From Pseudomonas asplenii (lineage in GTDB: Bacteria > Pseudomonadota > Gammaproteobacteria > Pseudomonadales > Pseudomonadaceae), in assembly GCF_001293465.1 (NCBI RefSeq), contig NZ_JSYZ01000011.1, positions 124,001 through 188,000 on the forward strand: a DNA stretch of 64,000 bases, given 5' to 3'. Shown in pieces: positions 43,882 through 53,110 of the stretch (position 1 is the first letter of the stretch; each line of letters begins with the position of its first letter). The notes beneath the pieces were generated by a model, which saw nothing but the letters and a program-made list of their open reading frames with translations, was not told the DNA's origin and did no database searches. Both the position numbers and the translations under genes were made by a program.

Positions 43882-44445
43882 TCAGAGCGCCAATAACTGG
43901 CGTGCCATGCATTGCGCATTTTCGGCTGCACTGTGGTCACCCATGACCAGTGCCACGGTAATGGCGCCGTCGATCAGGATCAGCAATTGCCGGGCAACCA
44001 CCAACGGATCGTCGATGCCATGGGCTTCACAGAGCTCGACGAGGTAGTCGAGCAGTTTCTGCTTGTGTTCCTTGGCCAGCAGGCGCACCGGGTCCTGCGG
44101 GTCGCCGGTTTCGCCGGCGGTGTTGATGAAGGCACAGCCACGAAAGCCTTCCGAGGCGAACCAGCTACCCAGCACGCTGAACAGGTTGAGCAGGCGTTCG
44201 CCGCTGGTGGGGGCCTTGTCGACTTCATCGCGGTACCACTGCATCCAGCGGATATCGCGCCGGCGCAAGGCCTCGATAGTGAGGTCATCCTTGGTGCCGA
44301 AGTGCCTGTAGATGCTCTTGCGTGCCACGCCGGAGGTCCTGACCAGCAGGTCGATCCCGGTGGCATGGATGCCGCCCTGGTAGATCAGCTTTTCGGCCGT
44401 TTCCAGAAGGGTCTCGCGAGTAGGGTTGGGTATGTTCTCGTTCAT
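43882..44445 (-). CDS. TetR family transcriptional regulator
   Basis: From ATG 44445 (MNENIPNPTRETLLETAEKLI) the protein has 187 residues. The TetR helix-turn-helix is 'GIDLLVRTSGVARKSIYRHFGTKDDL' (about 26-51). The C-terminal ligand domain contains 'LNLFSVLGSWFASEGFRGCAFINTAGE', a pattern seen in the NemR/AcrR-like group with a cysteine that may sense electrophiles. A palindromic operator candidate lies 14 bases upstream. The target gene is not obvious; no transporter lies next to it. Confidence 0.88.
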   Translation of the reverse strand: MNENIPNPTRETLLETAEKLIYQGGIHATGIDLLVRTSGVARKSIYRHFGTKDDLTIEALRRRDIRWMQWYRDEVDKAPTSGERLLNLFSVLGSWFASEGFRGCAFINTAGETGDPQDPVRLLAKEHKQKLLDYLVELCEAHGIDDPLVVARQLLILIDGAITVALVMGDHSAAENAQCMARQLLAL

Positions 44446-44458
44446 GGGCACGATGGTG

Positions 44459-44470
44459 GAACGATCGTTC
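44459..44470. promoter_or_regulatory. Palindromic operator candidate for the TetR gene
   Basis: GAACGATCGTTC is a perfect 12-base palindrome centred about 20 bases upstream of the TetR start codon. TetR proteins commonly autoregulate through such sites. Inferred from position only. Confidence 0.5.
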
Positions 44471-44616
44471 TCAATGGTCAATCCCCCTTGCAGGAATATT
44501 TGCCGGCGGCCGGAGCCGTGGCGCTGCCCAGGGGCCCGGGCCGGGTGGTGGGACTGTGTCGGGCAAGCCTGCTGCCACAGTATGACGGGGACATCAGACT
44601 GTGGCAGCGCGGGAGG

Positions 44617-46254
44617 TCAGACCCTGAAGAAACTGACCTTGCGTGTCAGGTTGTCGGCCAGCGCCGACAGCTCGCGGCTGGACAGGGCGACCTGGTTGGA
44701 GCCGACCGAGGTCTCCACGGCGGCATTGTGGATGCGGCTGATGTTCTGGCTCACTTCCTGGGTCGCGACCCCTTGCTGGGTCGAGGCACTGGCGATCTGC
44801 GCGTTCATGTCGTTGATTGCACCGACTTCCTGGCGGATACGGACCAGCGCATCCTCGGCGACGCGGGTCTGCTCGACGGTACGCTGGGCCAGTTCCCGGC
44901 TGTTGCGCATGATTTCGGCGGTGTCGCTGGCGCCGGCCTGCAGCTGCCCGACCATCTCGCGGATCTCCCGGGTCGAATCCTGGGTGCGGTTCGCCAGGGA
45001 GCGCACCTCGTCCGCCACCACGGCGAAACCCCGTCCGGCTTCGCCGGCGCGGGCGGCCTCGATGGCCGCGTTCAGGGCCAGCAGGTTGGTACGCTCGGCA
45101 ATCGAATTGATCACCTCGACCACGTTTTCGATGGCCTGGCTGTCATGGGACACCCGCCCGACGGACTCGGCGGCGTTATCGAGCACTTCGGCCAGGCGCT
45201 GCATGTCGCTGGCGGTGGTCTGCACCACCTGCTTGCCGCTTTCCACCGCCTGGTCGGCAGCGTTGCTGGCCTGTGCGGCGTTCTGCGCGTAGGCGGCGAT
45301 TTCGTGCACCGTGGCCGCCATCTGGTTGACCGCGGTGGCCATGCGTTCGGTTTCCCCGGTCTGCACGCGCATCTGCTCGTTGTTGCTCTCGGAACTGGCC
45401 AGCAGTTGCGAGGACGAGCCCATCAGGTCGTGGGCCACGGCGCGCACCTGGGTGATGGTTTCGGCCAGGTGGCGGTTGCTGGTCTTCAGTGCGCCCATGA
45501 CGCTGTTGGGGTGGCGGGTGTCGATCACGCCGTCGAGTTGCCCGTTGGCCAGTTGCCGGATCGCGTCGGCGACGGCTTCCGGCTCGGCGCCGAGGGTCGA
45601 CTTGAGGTTGCGGATGATCAGTGCCGAGACCAGCACGCTGAGCAGGATGGCGACGGTGGTGACCAGCAGCATCAGCGTGGCGAAGTGGCTGGCGGTGGTG
45701 CGCACTTCGGCCAGTTGCTTGCCGATCGAGGCCTCCTCCCAGTCGATCAGGGCGTTGATACGCTTGAGCCATTCCTTGTAGGCCGGCGAAATATCGCTCA
45801 GCAGGAAGGCCTGGGCCTTGTCCATGTCGCCCTGTCGGCGCAGCTCGATCAGGCGGGAGGTGAGGGCCAGGGTGCTCCGTTCGGTGCTCTTGATGTCGTC
45901 CAGCAGGCGGCGCTCGGCATCCGAGGCGCCCATCCTGGCGAAGATCGCGTCCATCGGTTGTGCCGAGGCCTGGTAATCGGCGTTCAGTTTCTCGATGTTG
46001 TTCAGATGGGTCTGCAGGCCGGCATCGTCACGCACCAGCACGGCATCGCGGATGGCGATGGCACGGTCATGCACGCTGCCGCGGAAGTTGATCGCGTAAC
46101 GTTGCTTGACCGCGCTGTCGTCGCTGACATCGGTCAGCGTCGAGTCGATCAGGCCAACACGATTGACCCCGATCAGGGTTACCAGGATCAGCAGCGAAAG
46201 CACCAGCCCAAACCCCAATCCAAGGCGTTTGGCGATTGTCAGAGAGCGGGGCAT
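44617..46254 (-). CDS. Methyl-accepting chemotaxis protein (4HB_MCP type)
   Basis: The 545-residue chemoreceptor has membrane helices at about 9-31 and 190-213. They bracket a helical sensor domain of about 155 residues, probably a four-helix bundle ('DDAGLQTHLNNIEKLNADYQ'). A HAMP domain follows (about 214-270), then the signalling hairpin 'SIAERTNLLALNAAIEAARAGEAGRGFAVVADEVRSLANRT'. Such receptors sense amino acids or organic acids through the bundle. It stands alone, away from che genes. Confidence 0.9.
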   Translation of the reverse strand: MPRSLTIAKRLGLGFGLVLSLLILVTLIGVNRVGLIDSTLTDVSDDSAVKQRYAINFRGSVHDRAIAIRDAVLVRDDAGLQTHLNNIEKLNADYQASAQPMDAIFARMGASDAERRLLDDIKSTERSTLALTSRLIELRRQGDMDKAQAFLLSDISPAYKEWLKRINALIDWEEASIGKQLAEVRTTASHFATLMLLVTTVAILLSVLVSALIIRNLKSTLGAEPEAVADAIRQLANGQLDGVIDTRHPNSVMGALKTSNRHLAETITQVRAVAHDLMGSSSQLLASSESNNEQMRVQTGETERMATAVNQMAATVHEIAAYAQNAAQASNAADQAVESGKQVVQTTASDMQRLAEVLDNAAESVGRVSHDSQAIENVVEVINSIAERTNLLALNAAIEAARAGEAGRGFAVVADEVRSLANRTQDSTREIREMVGQLQAGASDTAEIMRNSRELAQRTVEQTRVAEDALVRIRQEVGAINDMNAQIASASTQQGVATQEVSQNISRIHNAAVETSVGSNQVALSSRELSALADNLTRKVSFFRV

Positions 46255-46470
46255 TTCAGGTTTCCTTAGCGTAAACGCAGGATTGATATCAGAGAGCCAT
46301 TATCTGGGTAGACTTGTAGCCTGTTACAAGGGGGCATTCCAATTTGTTTTTATCTATCGCCGCGATGGACGTTGCATCCCGGCGTTGGCAGCAATGCCCT
46401 GCTTGAACACGAGCATCCGGGACAATGCATGGTGTAAGCTCACGTCTTCTCCGAATTCGACCCGAGCCCT

Positions 46471-47814
46471 ATGCCGTCGCTTTTCAAACGCGCCCTGTTA
46501 CCCAAACTGCGCAGCTTCCCGCTGACCGCCGACTCCCTCACCATCCTGCCCTCGGCTGCCGAGTTCCGGCGTTGTCTGCTGGAGAGGATTGCCGCGGCAC
46601 GGCAGCGCATCACCCTGGTGGCGTTGTACCTGCAGGAAGACGAGGCCGGGCAGGAGATCCTCGATGCCCTGCATGCGGCCAAGGCGGCGCGTCCGGAGCT
46701 GGAGATCGCCGTGGTGGTCGACTGGCTGCGCGCGCAACGCGGGCTGATCGGTGCCGCGAAGCAGCCGGGCAATGCCGCCTGGTACCAGGCACAGACCCGC
46801 GCCCATGAAACCGAAGTGCCGATCTATGGGGTGCCGGTGCAGACCCGCGAACTGTTCGGCGTGCTGCACCTCAAGGGCTTCATCATCGACGACTGCGTCA
46901 TCTATAGTGGCGCGAGCCTGAACAACGTCTACCTGCACAAGTTCGACAAGTACCGTTTCGACCGCTACCACCTGCTGCACAACCAGGCGTTGGCCGATTC
47001 GATGCAGGGGCTTGTGCGCAAGGAGTTGCTGGCTTCCCATGCGGTCTGCCGCCTGGATCTGCCGAGCCTGCCGAGCACCCGTAGCCTGCGCGGTGGCATC
47101 GGCGACCTGCGCAGCCGCTTGAAAAGCGCCCAGTACGACACCCGCGCCGGCGGTGAGCCGAGCTTCAGCCTGTCGGTCAGCCCGTTGCTGGGGCTGGGCA
47201 AGAACAATCCGCTGAGCCGGGTGATCTGCGAGCTGATCGCCGCCAGCCAGTTGCAACTGACCATCTGCACGCCGTATTTCAACCTGCCGTTGGCGGTGAC
47301 CCGGGAAATCAACCGGGCGCTGGAACGCGGGGTGAAGATCGACATCATCGTCGGCGACAAGACCGCCAACGACTTCTATATTCCGCCGAGCCAGCCGTTC
47401 AAGGTGATCGCGGCGTTGCCGTACCTGTACGAAATCAGCCTGCGGCGTTTCGCCAAGCGCCATCAGGCGGCGATCGACAAGGGCTTGCTCAACCTGCACC
47501 TGTGGCGTGATGGTGACAATACCTACCATCTGAAGGGCATGTGGGTCGACCAGCGCTACACCCTGCTGACCGGCAACAACCTCAACCCACGGGCGTTCCG
47601 CCTGGACCTGGAAAACGCCTTGCTGATCGACGATCCGCGCAGCGAGTTGCTGGAAGTGCGGGCACGGGAGCTGCAATTGATCCTGGAGAACACCCGGCGT
47701 ATCGGCAGCTTCCGTGAGCTGGAGACGTTGGTCGACTACCCGGAGGCAGTGGGCAAGTTCCTGCGGCGGGTGAGCCGGGTGAAGATCGAGCGATTGCTCT
47801 ATCGGATACTCTGA
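46471..47814 (+). CDS. pssA: CDP-diacylglycerol--serine O-phosphatidyltransferase
   Basis: This 447-residue member of the phospholipase D superfamily has two HxK motifs, 'LHLKGFIIDD.VIYSGASLNN' near H133/K135 and 'YHLKGMWVDQRYTLLTGNNLNPRAF' near H352/K354. That layout matches the Gram-negative PssA type rather than cardiolipin synthases, because the middle and C-terminal regions ('ALEANLLID'-like 'DLENALLID') agree. The enzyme makes phosphatidylserine, precursor of phosphatidylethanolamine, at the inner membrane. Monocistronic. Confidence 0.88.
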   Translation: MPSLFKRALLPKLRSFPLTADSLTILPSAAEFRRCLLERIAAARQRITLVALYLQEDEAGQEILDALHAAKAARPELEIAVVVDWLRAQRGLIGAAKQPGNAAWYQAQTRAHETEVPIYGVPVQTRELFGVLHLKGFIIDDCVIYSGASLNNVYLHKFDKYRFDRYHLLHNQALADSMQGLVRKELLASHAVCRLDLPSLPSTRSLRGGIGDLRSRLKSAQYDTRAGGEPSFSLSVSPLLGLGKNNPLSRVICELIAASQLQLTICTPYFNLPLAVTREINRALERGVKIDIIVGDKTANDFYIPPSQPFKVIAALPYLYEISLRRFAKRHQAAIDKGLLNLHLWRDGDNTYHLKGMWVDQRYTLLTGNNLNPRAFRLDLENALLIDDPRSELLEVRARELQLILENTRRIGSFRELETLVDYPEAVGKFLRRVSRVKIERLLYRIL

Positions 47815-47859
47815 TCCGTTGTGGGCGCCGAATTCATTGCGGCGTCGCGAAGAATCCCT

Positions 47860-47889
47860 CCCGGGCACGCGCAGGCGCCCGGGAGGGCA
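47860..47889. terminator. Hairpin between convergent pssA and EfeM-like genes
   Basis: CTCCCGGGC and GCCCGGGAG flank a short loop, forming a strong GC stem with no long T run. Placed between convergent genes, it probably ends both transcripts. Confidence 0.6.
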
Positions 47890-47894
47890 GGGTC

Positions 47895-48719
47895 TCAGTT
47901 CAGGCCCAGCTTGCCGCGCAGGGTCGACAGGTCTTCAGCCAGGGTGTTGACCGGGCCGACCAGGGCCTTGCGGTCATTGTCCTTGACCTTGTCATAGGTC
48001 TCGAAACCACCGTCCTTGGTCTTGTACTTGGCCAGGATCTTGTCCACGGTGGCAAAGTTCTTGTCGACCTTGGCGGCGAAAGCCTTGTCCTGCTTCTCGA
48101 TCTGTGGGCGGAACAGGTCGACGATTTTCTTCGCGCCGTCGATGTTGCCCTGGAAGTCATACAGGTCGGTGTGGCTGTAACGGTCTTCCTCGCCGGAGAT
48201 CTTGGTGGCGGCCACTTCTTCGAGCAGGGCGGCAGCGCCACCGACGACTTTCTCGGGCGGGAAGGTCAGGCTGGCCACACGCGATTGCAGTTCCTTGACG
48301 TTCTTGTCCAGGCCGTCGGCCAGTTCGCCCAGGCCCTGGGTCGAGTTTTCGGAGAACAGGCTGTATTCCAGGCGGTGGAAGCCGGTGAAGTCTTCGGCCT
48401 TGACGCCTTTTTCGTGATCGTCGACACGCGAGTCGATGGCTGCGTCCAGGTCACTGAACAGCTCGGCGATCGGCTCGATCGACTCGTAGTGAACGCGGGT
48501 CGGCGCGTAGAGCTTCCTGGCGGTCGCCAGGTCGCCTTTCTTCACGGCATCGGTGAACTGCTGGGTCTTGCTGGCCAGTTCGTCCAGTTGCTCGGTGACG
48601 TAGATCTTGTAGTCCGAAACCGGGCCGACCAGGTCCAGCGGTGCGGTGGCCGCGAAGGCCGAGAGCGGAGTGTGCAGCAGGCCGACGGCCAACAACAAAG
48701 CAAGAGGCGACTTCTTCAT
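47895..48719 (-). CDS. EfeM-like iron-binding protein (imelysin/M75 domain only)
   Basis: A 274-residue periplasmic protein with a signal peptide ending at 'LSAFA' (about residue 23). It carries the M75 EfeO domain: 'DYKIYVTEQLDELASKTQQFTDAVKKGDLATARKLYAPTRVHYESIEPIAE' and the HxxE-type site in 'GFHRLEYSLF', then 'GEEDRYSHTDLYDFQGN'. It lacks the cupredoxin domain of the EfeO gene in the same operon, so it is the short EfeM type. It follows efeB by 25 bases. Confidence 0.88.
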   Translation of the reverse strand: MKKSPLALLLAVGLLHTPLSAFAATAPLDLVGPVSDYKIYVTEQLDELASKTQQFTDAVKKGDLATARKLYAPTRVHYESIEPIAELFSDLDAAIDSRVDDHEKGVKAEDFTGFHRLEYSLFSENSTQGLGELADGLDKNVKELQSRVASLTFPPEKVVGGAAALLEEVAATKISGEEDRYSHTDLYDFQGNIDGAKKIVDLFRPQIEKQDKAFAAKVDKNFATVDKILAKYKTKDGGFETYDKVKDNDRKALVGPVNTLAEDLSTLRGKLGLN

Positions 48720-48744
48720 GAGAACTTCCCGGGTGAGTTAAGGG

Positions 48745-50061
48745 TCAAGCCGTGGTTTTTTGTTGTGTTGCAGAAAGCAGCGAGCGACCGATGAAGTCCT
48801 GGTCGCCGGTGACGCCCGGCAAGGTGAAGAAATAACCGCCACCGATAGGCTTGAGGTATTCCTCCAGGGGCTCGCCGTTGAGCCGGGTCTGGACGGTGAT
48901 GAAGCCCTGTTCCAGGTCCGATTGGTAGCAGATGAACAGCAGGCCCATCTCCAGCTGGCCGTTCTTGCTGACCCCGTTGGAGTAGTTGAACGGCCGGCGC
49001 AGGATCAGGTTGCGCTGGGTCTCGGCGGTACGCGGGTTGGCCAGGCGGATATGGGCATCGAGCTTGGTCAGCTTGCCTTCAGGGTCCCTGGTGTAGTCCG
49101 GCACCTGGGTTTCCTTCTGGCCGCCCATGGGCGCGCCGGTGCTCTTGACCCGGCCGATGATGCTTTCCTGCTCCTGCAGCGGGGTACGGTCCCAGCGCTC
49201 GACCAGGTTGCGGATGATCCGCACCGCCTGGTAGCTGCCGTTGGCGGCCCAGGCCGGTTCGTCGCTGCCCGGCTGGACCCAGACGATCCGGTCCATGGCG
49301 CTTGCGTCGTTGGAGTCAGGGTTGGCCGAGCCGTCACGGAAACCGAGGAAGTTGCGTGCGCTCTGGGCCGGCTCGCCAGGCTTGGTCGGGGCCTGTGGCG
49401 GTACGGTGCCTTCCTGTTTCCAGCGCACCAGCAGCAGGTCCGGCGTGTTCTTGACGATGTCGCGCAGGGCGTGAATGTTGGTGTCCGGGGTGTTGGAGCA
49501 GAACTGGATGCTCAGGTCACCGTGGCACAGGTCCGGTTGCAGCGCATCGTTGGGGAAGCCGACCATCTGGATCAGGCGCTTGGGCTTGACCGACTCCAGG
49601 CCGAACCGCTCGTCGAACAGCGAGTGGCCGACCGACACGGTGATGGTCAGGTTGTCTGGCGTGACGACCGGGCCGAGGATGCCGGAGTCCAGGGGCGGCA
49701 GCTTCGGATCGACCTGTTTCACCGCGCCGCCATTCATCAGGAAAGCGATGCGTTCGTTGAGGGTGCGGAACAGCCGTTCCAGGTCCTTGCGGTCACTGGC
49801 CAGGACGTCGAAGGCGACGATCATGCCGGCGGCCGGGCGCGGGGTGACGATGCCGGTCTGGTGCTTGCCGTGGAAATCGTGGCGGTCCTGGGTCTTGTCG
49901 CTGCTCGGCGCCTGGGTGACCTGGGCCTGGGCTTGCGCCGCCGCCATGGCCGGGCAGCTCAGGGCACTGCCGGCGATGGCCGCGCCGGCCACGCCCATGC
50001 CCAGCAGGACACGCCGGCGGTCAGCGGAAAATTCTTTGTTGCGCTGTGGTGAATCGCTCAT
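48745..50061 (-). CDS. efeB: Deferrochelatase/peroxidase EfeB (Dyp-type), Tat exported
   Basis: The 438-residue protein starts with a Tat signal 'DRRRVLLGMGVAGAAIAGSAL' (14-34). The Dyp-type haem peroxidase fold shows the distal loop 'NFLGFRDGSANPD' (GFRDG with Asp) around residue 235 and the proximal segment around 'RNLILRRPFNYSNGVSKNGQLEMGLLFICYQSDLEQGF'. EfeB helps oxidise iron for EfeU or releases haem iron. It sits in the efeU-efeO-efeB operon. Confidence 0.92.
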   Translation of the reverse strand: MSDSPQRNKEFSADRRRVLLGMGVAGAAIAGSALSCPAMAAAQAQAQVTQAPSSDKTQDRHDFHGKHQTGIVTPRPAAGMIVAFDVLASDRKDLERLFRTLNERIAFLMNGGAVKQVDPKLPPLDSGILGPVVTPDNLTITVSVGHSLFDERFGLESVKPKRLIQMVGFPNDALQPDLCHGDLSIQFCSNTPDTNIHALRDIVKNTPDLLLVRWKQEGTVPPQAPTKPGEPAQSARNFLGFRDGSANPDSNDASAMDRIVWVQPGSDEPAWAANGSYQAVRIIRNLVERWDRTPLQEQESIIGRVKSTGAPMGGQKETQVPDYTRDPEGKLTKLDAHIRLANPRTAETQRNLILRRPFNYSNGVSKNGQLEMGLLFICYQSDLEQGFITVQTRLNGEPLEEYLKPIGGGYFFTLPGVTGDQDFIGRSLLSATQQKTTA

Positions 50062-50079
50062 GTACGGCTCGTCTGCTGA

Positions 50080-51273
50080 TTAAAGGCCGGAGAGGCCAAG
50101 GGCGGGATCGATTCCATCGAGTGCATCGGCCAGAGCCTTGGCCTTGTCGGCAATCTGCTTGCGTTTTTCGGCGCCGACGGTGTCGTAAGTGGCATAGCTG
50201 TCGCCGCTGCGCAGGCCGTTGAATTCGGCGTCGAGGGCCACGGCCGCGCTGTCGAGCCTGGGCAGGAGATCGGGTGCCGATTTCACCAGCAGCGGCCGCA
50301 GCAGCTCGATGACCTTGCGCGTGGCCTGCAGGTTGGCGGCGAAACCGTTCAGGTCGACATGGCTGTAGCGTTCTTCCTCGCCGCTGCCGCCACGGGTATC
50401 GGCAATGCTGCGCATGCTGCGGGCGACGATGCTGACCAGTTGCTCCGGTGGCAGCGACTGGGCCAGCAGTTGTTGCCTGAGGGTGGTCACATCGGCCTGC
50501 AGCCGCTCGGCCACCGGCTTCAGACCGTCGACGCTGCGCTGCTGGAACAGGCCGTACTCGATCCGGTGGAACCCAGCGAAGCCTGGGTCCTGCTCACGTT
50601 TTTCGTAGTAGTCGGCGCGGGCGTTGATGCCGTTGTCCAGTTCGGCGAAACGCTGGGCGGCGGGCGCCAGGCGCTGGTAGGCGGCACGGGCCGGCACATA
50701 GAGTGCCTGGGCCTGGGCCAGGTCGCCGGCGTTGATTGCCTGCTGCAGGGCGTCGACGGCCTTGATCAGGGCGCTGCCCTGGGTGCTGAGGTAGACGCGG
50801 AACTCCGACAGCGGGCCGATGAACGCGGTCATCGAGGGGCGCGCCTTGGCGGCGGCTTCCGAAGCGGCGGTCGGGGTGACGTGCAGGGTGCCACGCGGGT
50901 TGCTCAGCAGGCCGCAGGTGATCGCGTAGTCGCCGGGAGCGAGGTTGGCGTTGATTACCTGGCTCAGGCCCGGGGCGATGTTCTCGCGCTCTTCGACCAC
51001 CAGCACGCCATCGAGGATTTCCCATTCCACCGCACGGTCGGACTTGTTGACGATGCGGAAGCTGTTCAATCCGGCCGGTACGCTCAGCGCGTTCGGGTCG
51101 CAGCTGTGAGCGAGGATATTGACCGTGATTTCGTTGTGATGGCTCTGACGCTTGCTCGCGGCCAACTGCGAGGCGTAGTAGAACAGTCCACCGGCCGCGA
51201 TCATCACGATCACCGAGCCGGCTACCGCCCAGCGCAAGGCCTGGGGAGGTTTGCCAGTTGCAGGGTTGGACAT
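50080..51273 (-). CDS. efeO: EfeO (cupredoxin plus M75 iron-binding protein)
   Basis: From ATG 51273 (MSNPATGKPPQALRWAVAGSV) the protein has 397 residues. An N-terminal membrane anchor (about 14-31) precedes a cupredoxin domain (about 40-125) and the imelysin-like M75 domain (about 130-397) with the site 'GFHRIEYGLF' and 'GEEERYSHVDLNGF'. EfeO delivers iron to EfeU in the periplasm. It follows efeU by eight bases and precedes efeB by 18. Confidence 0.92.
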   Translation of the reverse strand: MSNPATGKPPQALRWAVAGSVIVMIAAGGLFYYASQLAASKRQSHHNEITVNILAHSCDPNALSVPAGLNSFRIVNKSDRAVEWEILDGVLVVEERENIAPGLSQVINANLAPGDYAITCGLLSNPRGTLHVTPTAASEAAAKARPSMTAFIGPLSEFRVYLSTQGSALIKAVDALQQAINAGDLAQAQALYVPARAAYQRLAPAAQRFAELDNGINARADYYEKREQDPGFAGFHRIEYGLFQQRSVDGLKPVAERLQADVTTLRQQLLAQSLPPEQLVSIVARSMRSIADTRGGSGEEERYSHVDLNGFAANLQATRKVIELLRPLLVKSAPDLLPRLDSAAVALDAEFNGLRSGDSYATYDTVGAEKRKQIADKAKALADALDGIDPALGLSGL

Positions 51274-51281
51274 GGGTAACC

Positions 51282-52124
51282 TTACGGGTTGGGAACGGAA
51301 GAAGTTTGCTTGGCGGCCGGCGGTGAGGCCGGGATGAAGAACATCACCAGGGCGATCACCAGGTACAGCAGGTAGGCGCTCAATACGCTGACGGTCGGTG
51401 CGTCCTGGTAGCCGAACATGCCGGCCAGCACCGAGCCGGCCGGGCCGTCCATCGGCAGCGTGGCACTGATGTCGAAGACCACGTCCTGCAGGTGATTCCA
51501 CAGGCCGGCCTCATGCAGTGCCTGCACCGAGTTGGCCAGGATGCCGGCCGCGACCACCAGGATGAACAGGCCGGTCCAGCGGAAGAACAGACCCAGGTTC
51601 AAGCGCATGCTGCCGGTATAGATGGCGAAGCCGACGAGGATCGCCAGGAGCAGGCCGAGCAGGGCGCCGATCGGTGCGCCCGGGCCTTCGCTCTGCTGAA
51701 ACACTGCCAGCAGGAAGAACACGGTTTCCAGGCCTTCGCGGGCCACGGCGAAGAACACCATGGCGATCAGTGCCCAGACCTGATGTTTCGAACCCGCCAG
51801 GGCCTGGTCGAGGGAAACGTGCAGGGCGTGCTTGATGGAGCGCGAGACCTTGCGCATCCAGAACACCATCGAGCTGAGGATGCCGACGGCCACCAGGCCG
51901 ACGATGCCTTCGAACAGTTCCTGCTGCTTTTGCGGGAATTCGGCGCTCACCAGTTCCAGGCCACCACCGACCAGCAGGGCCAGGGCCGCAGCGAGAAACA
52001 CCCCGATCCAGACGGCGGGCATCCATTGGCCACGGCCGGTCTGCTTGAGGTAACTGGCAATGATGCCAACGATGAGCGCGGCTTCGATGCCTTCGCGCAA
52101 CATGATCAGAAAGGGAACCAGCAT
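51282..52124 (-). CDS. efeU: EfeU iron permease (FTR1 family)
   Basis: The 280-residue inner-membrane protein has seven helices and two REXXE iron motifs: REGIE at 10-14 and REGLE near 130. The N-terminal 'LVPFLIMLREGIEAALIVGIIASYLKQTGRG' is diagnostic. It imports ferric ions after oxidation. A Fur-box-like site lies 44 bases upstream, so the operon should be induced by iron limitation. Confidence 0.92.
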   Translation of the reverse strand: MLVPFLIMLREGIEAALIVGIIASYLKQTGRGQWMPAVWIGVFLAAALALLVGGGLELVSAEFPQKQQELFEGIVGLVAVGILSSMVFWMRKVSRSIKHALHVSLDQALAGSKHQVWALIAMVFFAVAREGLETVFFLLAVFQQSEGPGAPIGALLGLLLAILVGFAIYTGSMRLNLGLFFRWTGLFILVVAAGILANSVQALHEAGLWNHLQDVVFDISATLPMDGPAGSVLAGMFGYQDAPTVSVLSAYLLYLVIALVMFFIPASPPAAKQTSSVPNP

Positions 52125-52167
52125 TCGGCAAGCACGTCCGTTACTTAAAGTGGATAGTAATTTGTAA

Positions 52168-52186
52168 CATAATGATACTCATTACT
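52168..52186 (-). promoter_or_regulatory. Putative Fur box of the efe operon
   Basis: CATAATGATACTCATTACT matches the Fur consensus GATAATGATAATCATTATC at 15 of 19 positions. It lies upstream of efeU. Inferred from sequence. Confidence 0.7.
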
Positions 52187-52297
52187 AAACAGCTTTTGCC
52201 GCCGCTAGCTGAACCGTGGCTGAACGGTTGGGGAGGGAAGGGGCCGGCTTGTTGACGATAGCGGTGTATCAGCAAGCCGAGGCGTTACCGAGAGGTC

Positions 52298-52320
52298 GCT
52301 ATCGCCAGCAAGCCGGCTCC
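52298..52320. repeat. Second-type REP core (copy 2)
   Basis: GCTATCGCCAGCAAGCCGGC TCC is identical to the element at 9791. It lies downstream of the racemase gene. Confidence 0.75.
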
Positions 52321-52340
52321 TGCAAGGGATTGGGCCGCGG

Positions 52341-53033
52341 TCAGGAGCCCAGCGCGAAATCGACCGCCGCCAGCGCGTGCAATTCGGTGGTATCGAGCAG
52401 TGGCAGGCGACTGTCCGCGGGCTTGATCAGCAGACCGATTTCCGTGCAGCCGAGAACGATCGCCTCGGCACCGCGAGCGGCCAGCCCCTCTATCACCTGT
52501 TGGTAGACCTGCCGGGAATCCTCCTTGATGACCCCGACACACAGCTCGTCATAAATGATCCGATGGACCGCCTGGCGCTGCACCGCCTCGGGAACCAGCA
52601 CCTGCAGCCCCTGGGCCGCCAGCCGCTGCTTGAGGAAATCCTGTTCCATGGTGAAGGCGGTCCCGAGCAGGCCGACTTTTCGGACGCCAGCGGCGAGAGC
52701 CGCTTGCCCGGTCGGCGTGGCGATATGCAGGAAGGGGATGTCCACGGCTTCCTCGATCTGCTGCGCCAGCCGGTGCATGGTGTTGGTACACAGCACCACG
52801 CACTCGGCACCGCCGGCCTGCAAGCGACGCGCCGCATCCTGCAGGATCAGCCCGGCATCGTCCCAGCGCCCGGCGTGCTGGGCCTGTTCGACAGGCCCGA
52901 AGTCGACGCTGTACATTAGCAGCGGCGCTGAGCGCAGCGGGCCGAGTCGCGAGCGGACCTGCTGGTTGATGATCCGGTAGTACTCGGCGCTGGACTCCCA
53001 GCTCATGCCGCCGATAAGGCCGATGGTGCGCAT
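52341..53033 (-). CDS. Aspartate/glutamate racemase family protein
   Basis: The ATG at 53033 (MRTIGLIGGMSWESSAEYYR) follows AGGAG and gives 230 residues. The two racemase cysteines are in 'CVVLCTNTMH' and 'EAIVLGCTEIG'; the second is the catalytic base on the other face. The first CTNT motif and the second GCTEI are typical of YgeA-like broad-specificity racemases. It is divergent from an AraC regulator that may control it. Confidence 0.9.
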   Translation of the reverse strand: MRTIGLIGGMSWESSAEYYRIINQQVRSRLGPLRSAPLLMYSVDFGPVEQAQHAGRWDDAGLILQDAARRLQAGGAECVVLCTNTMHRLAQQIEEAVDIPFLHIATPTGQAALAAGVRKVGLLGTAFTMEQDFLKQRLAAQGLQVLVPEAVQRQAVHRIIYDELCVGVIKEDSRQVYQQVIEGLAARGAEAIVLGCTEIGLLIKPADSRLPLLDTTELHALAAVDFALGS

Positions 53034-53110
53034 GTGGTGCTCCTGTCGATAAGGGGTTGCCGCGGCAGTCTGCGCGCTGGCGTCGATCATGATCTATCAG
53101 GAAATTTCAG

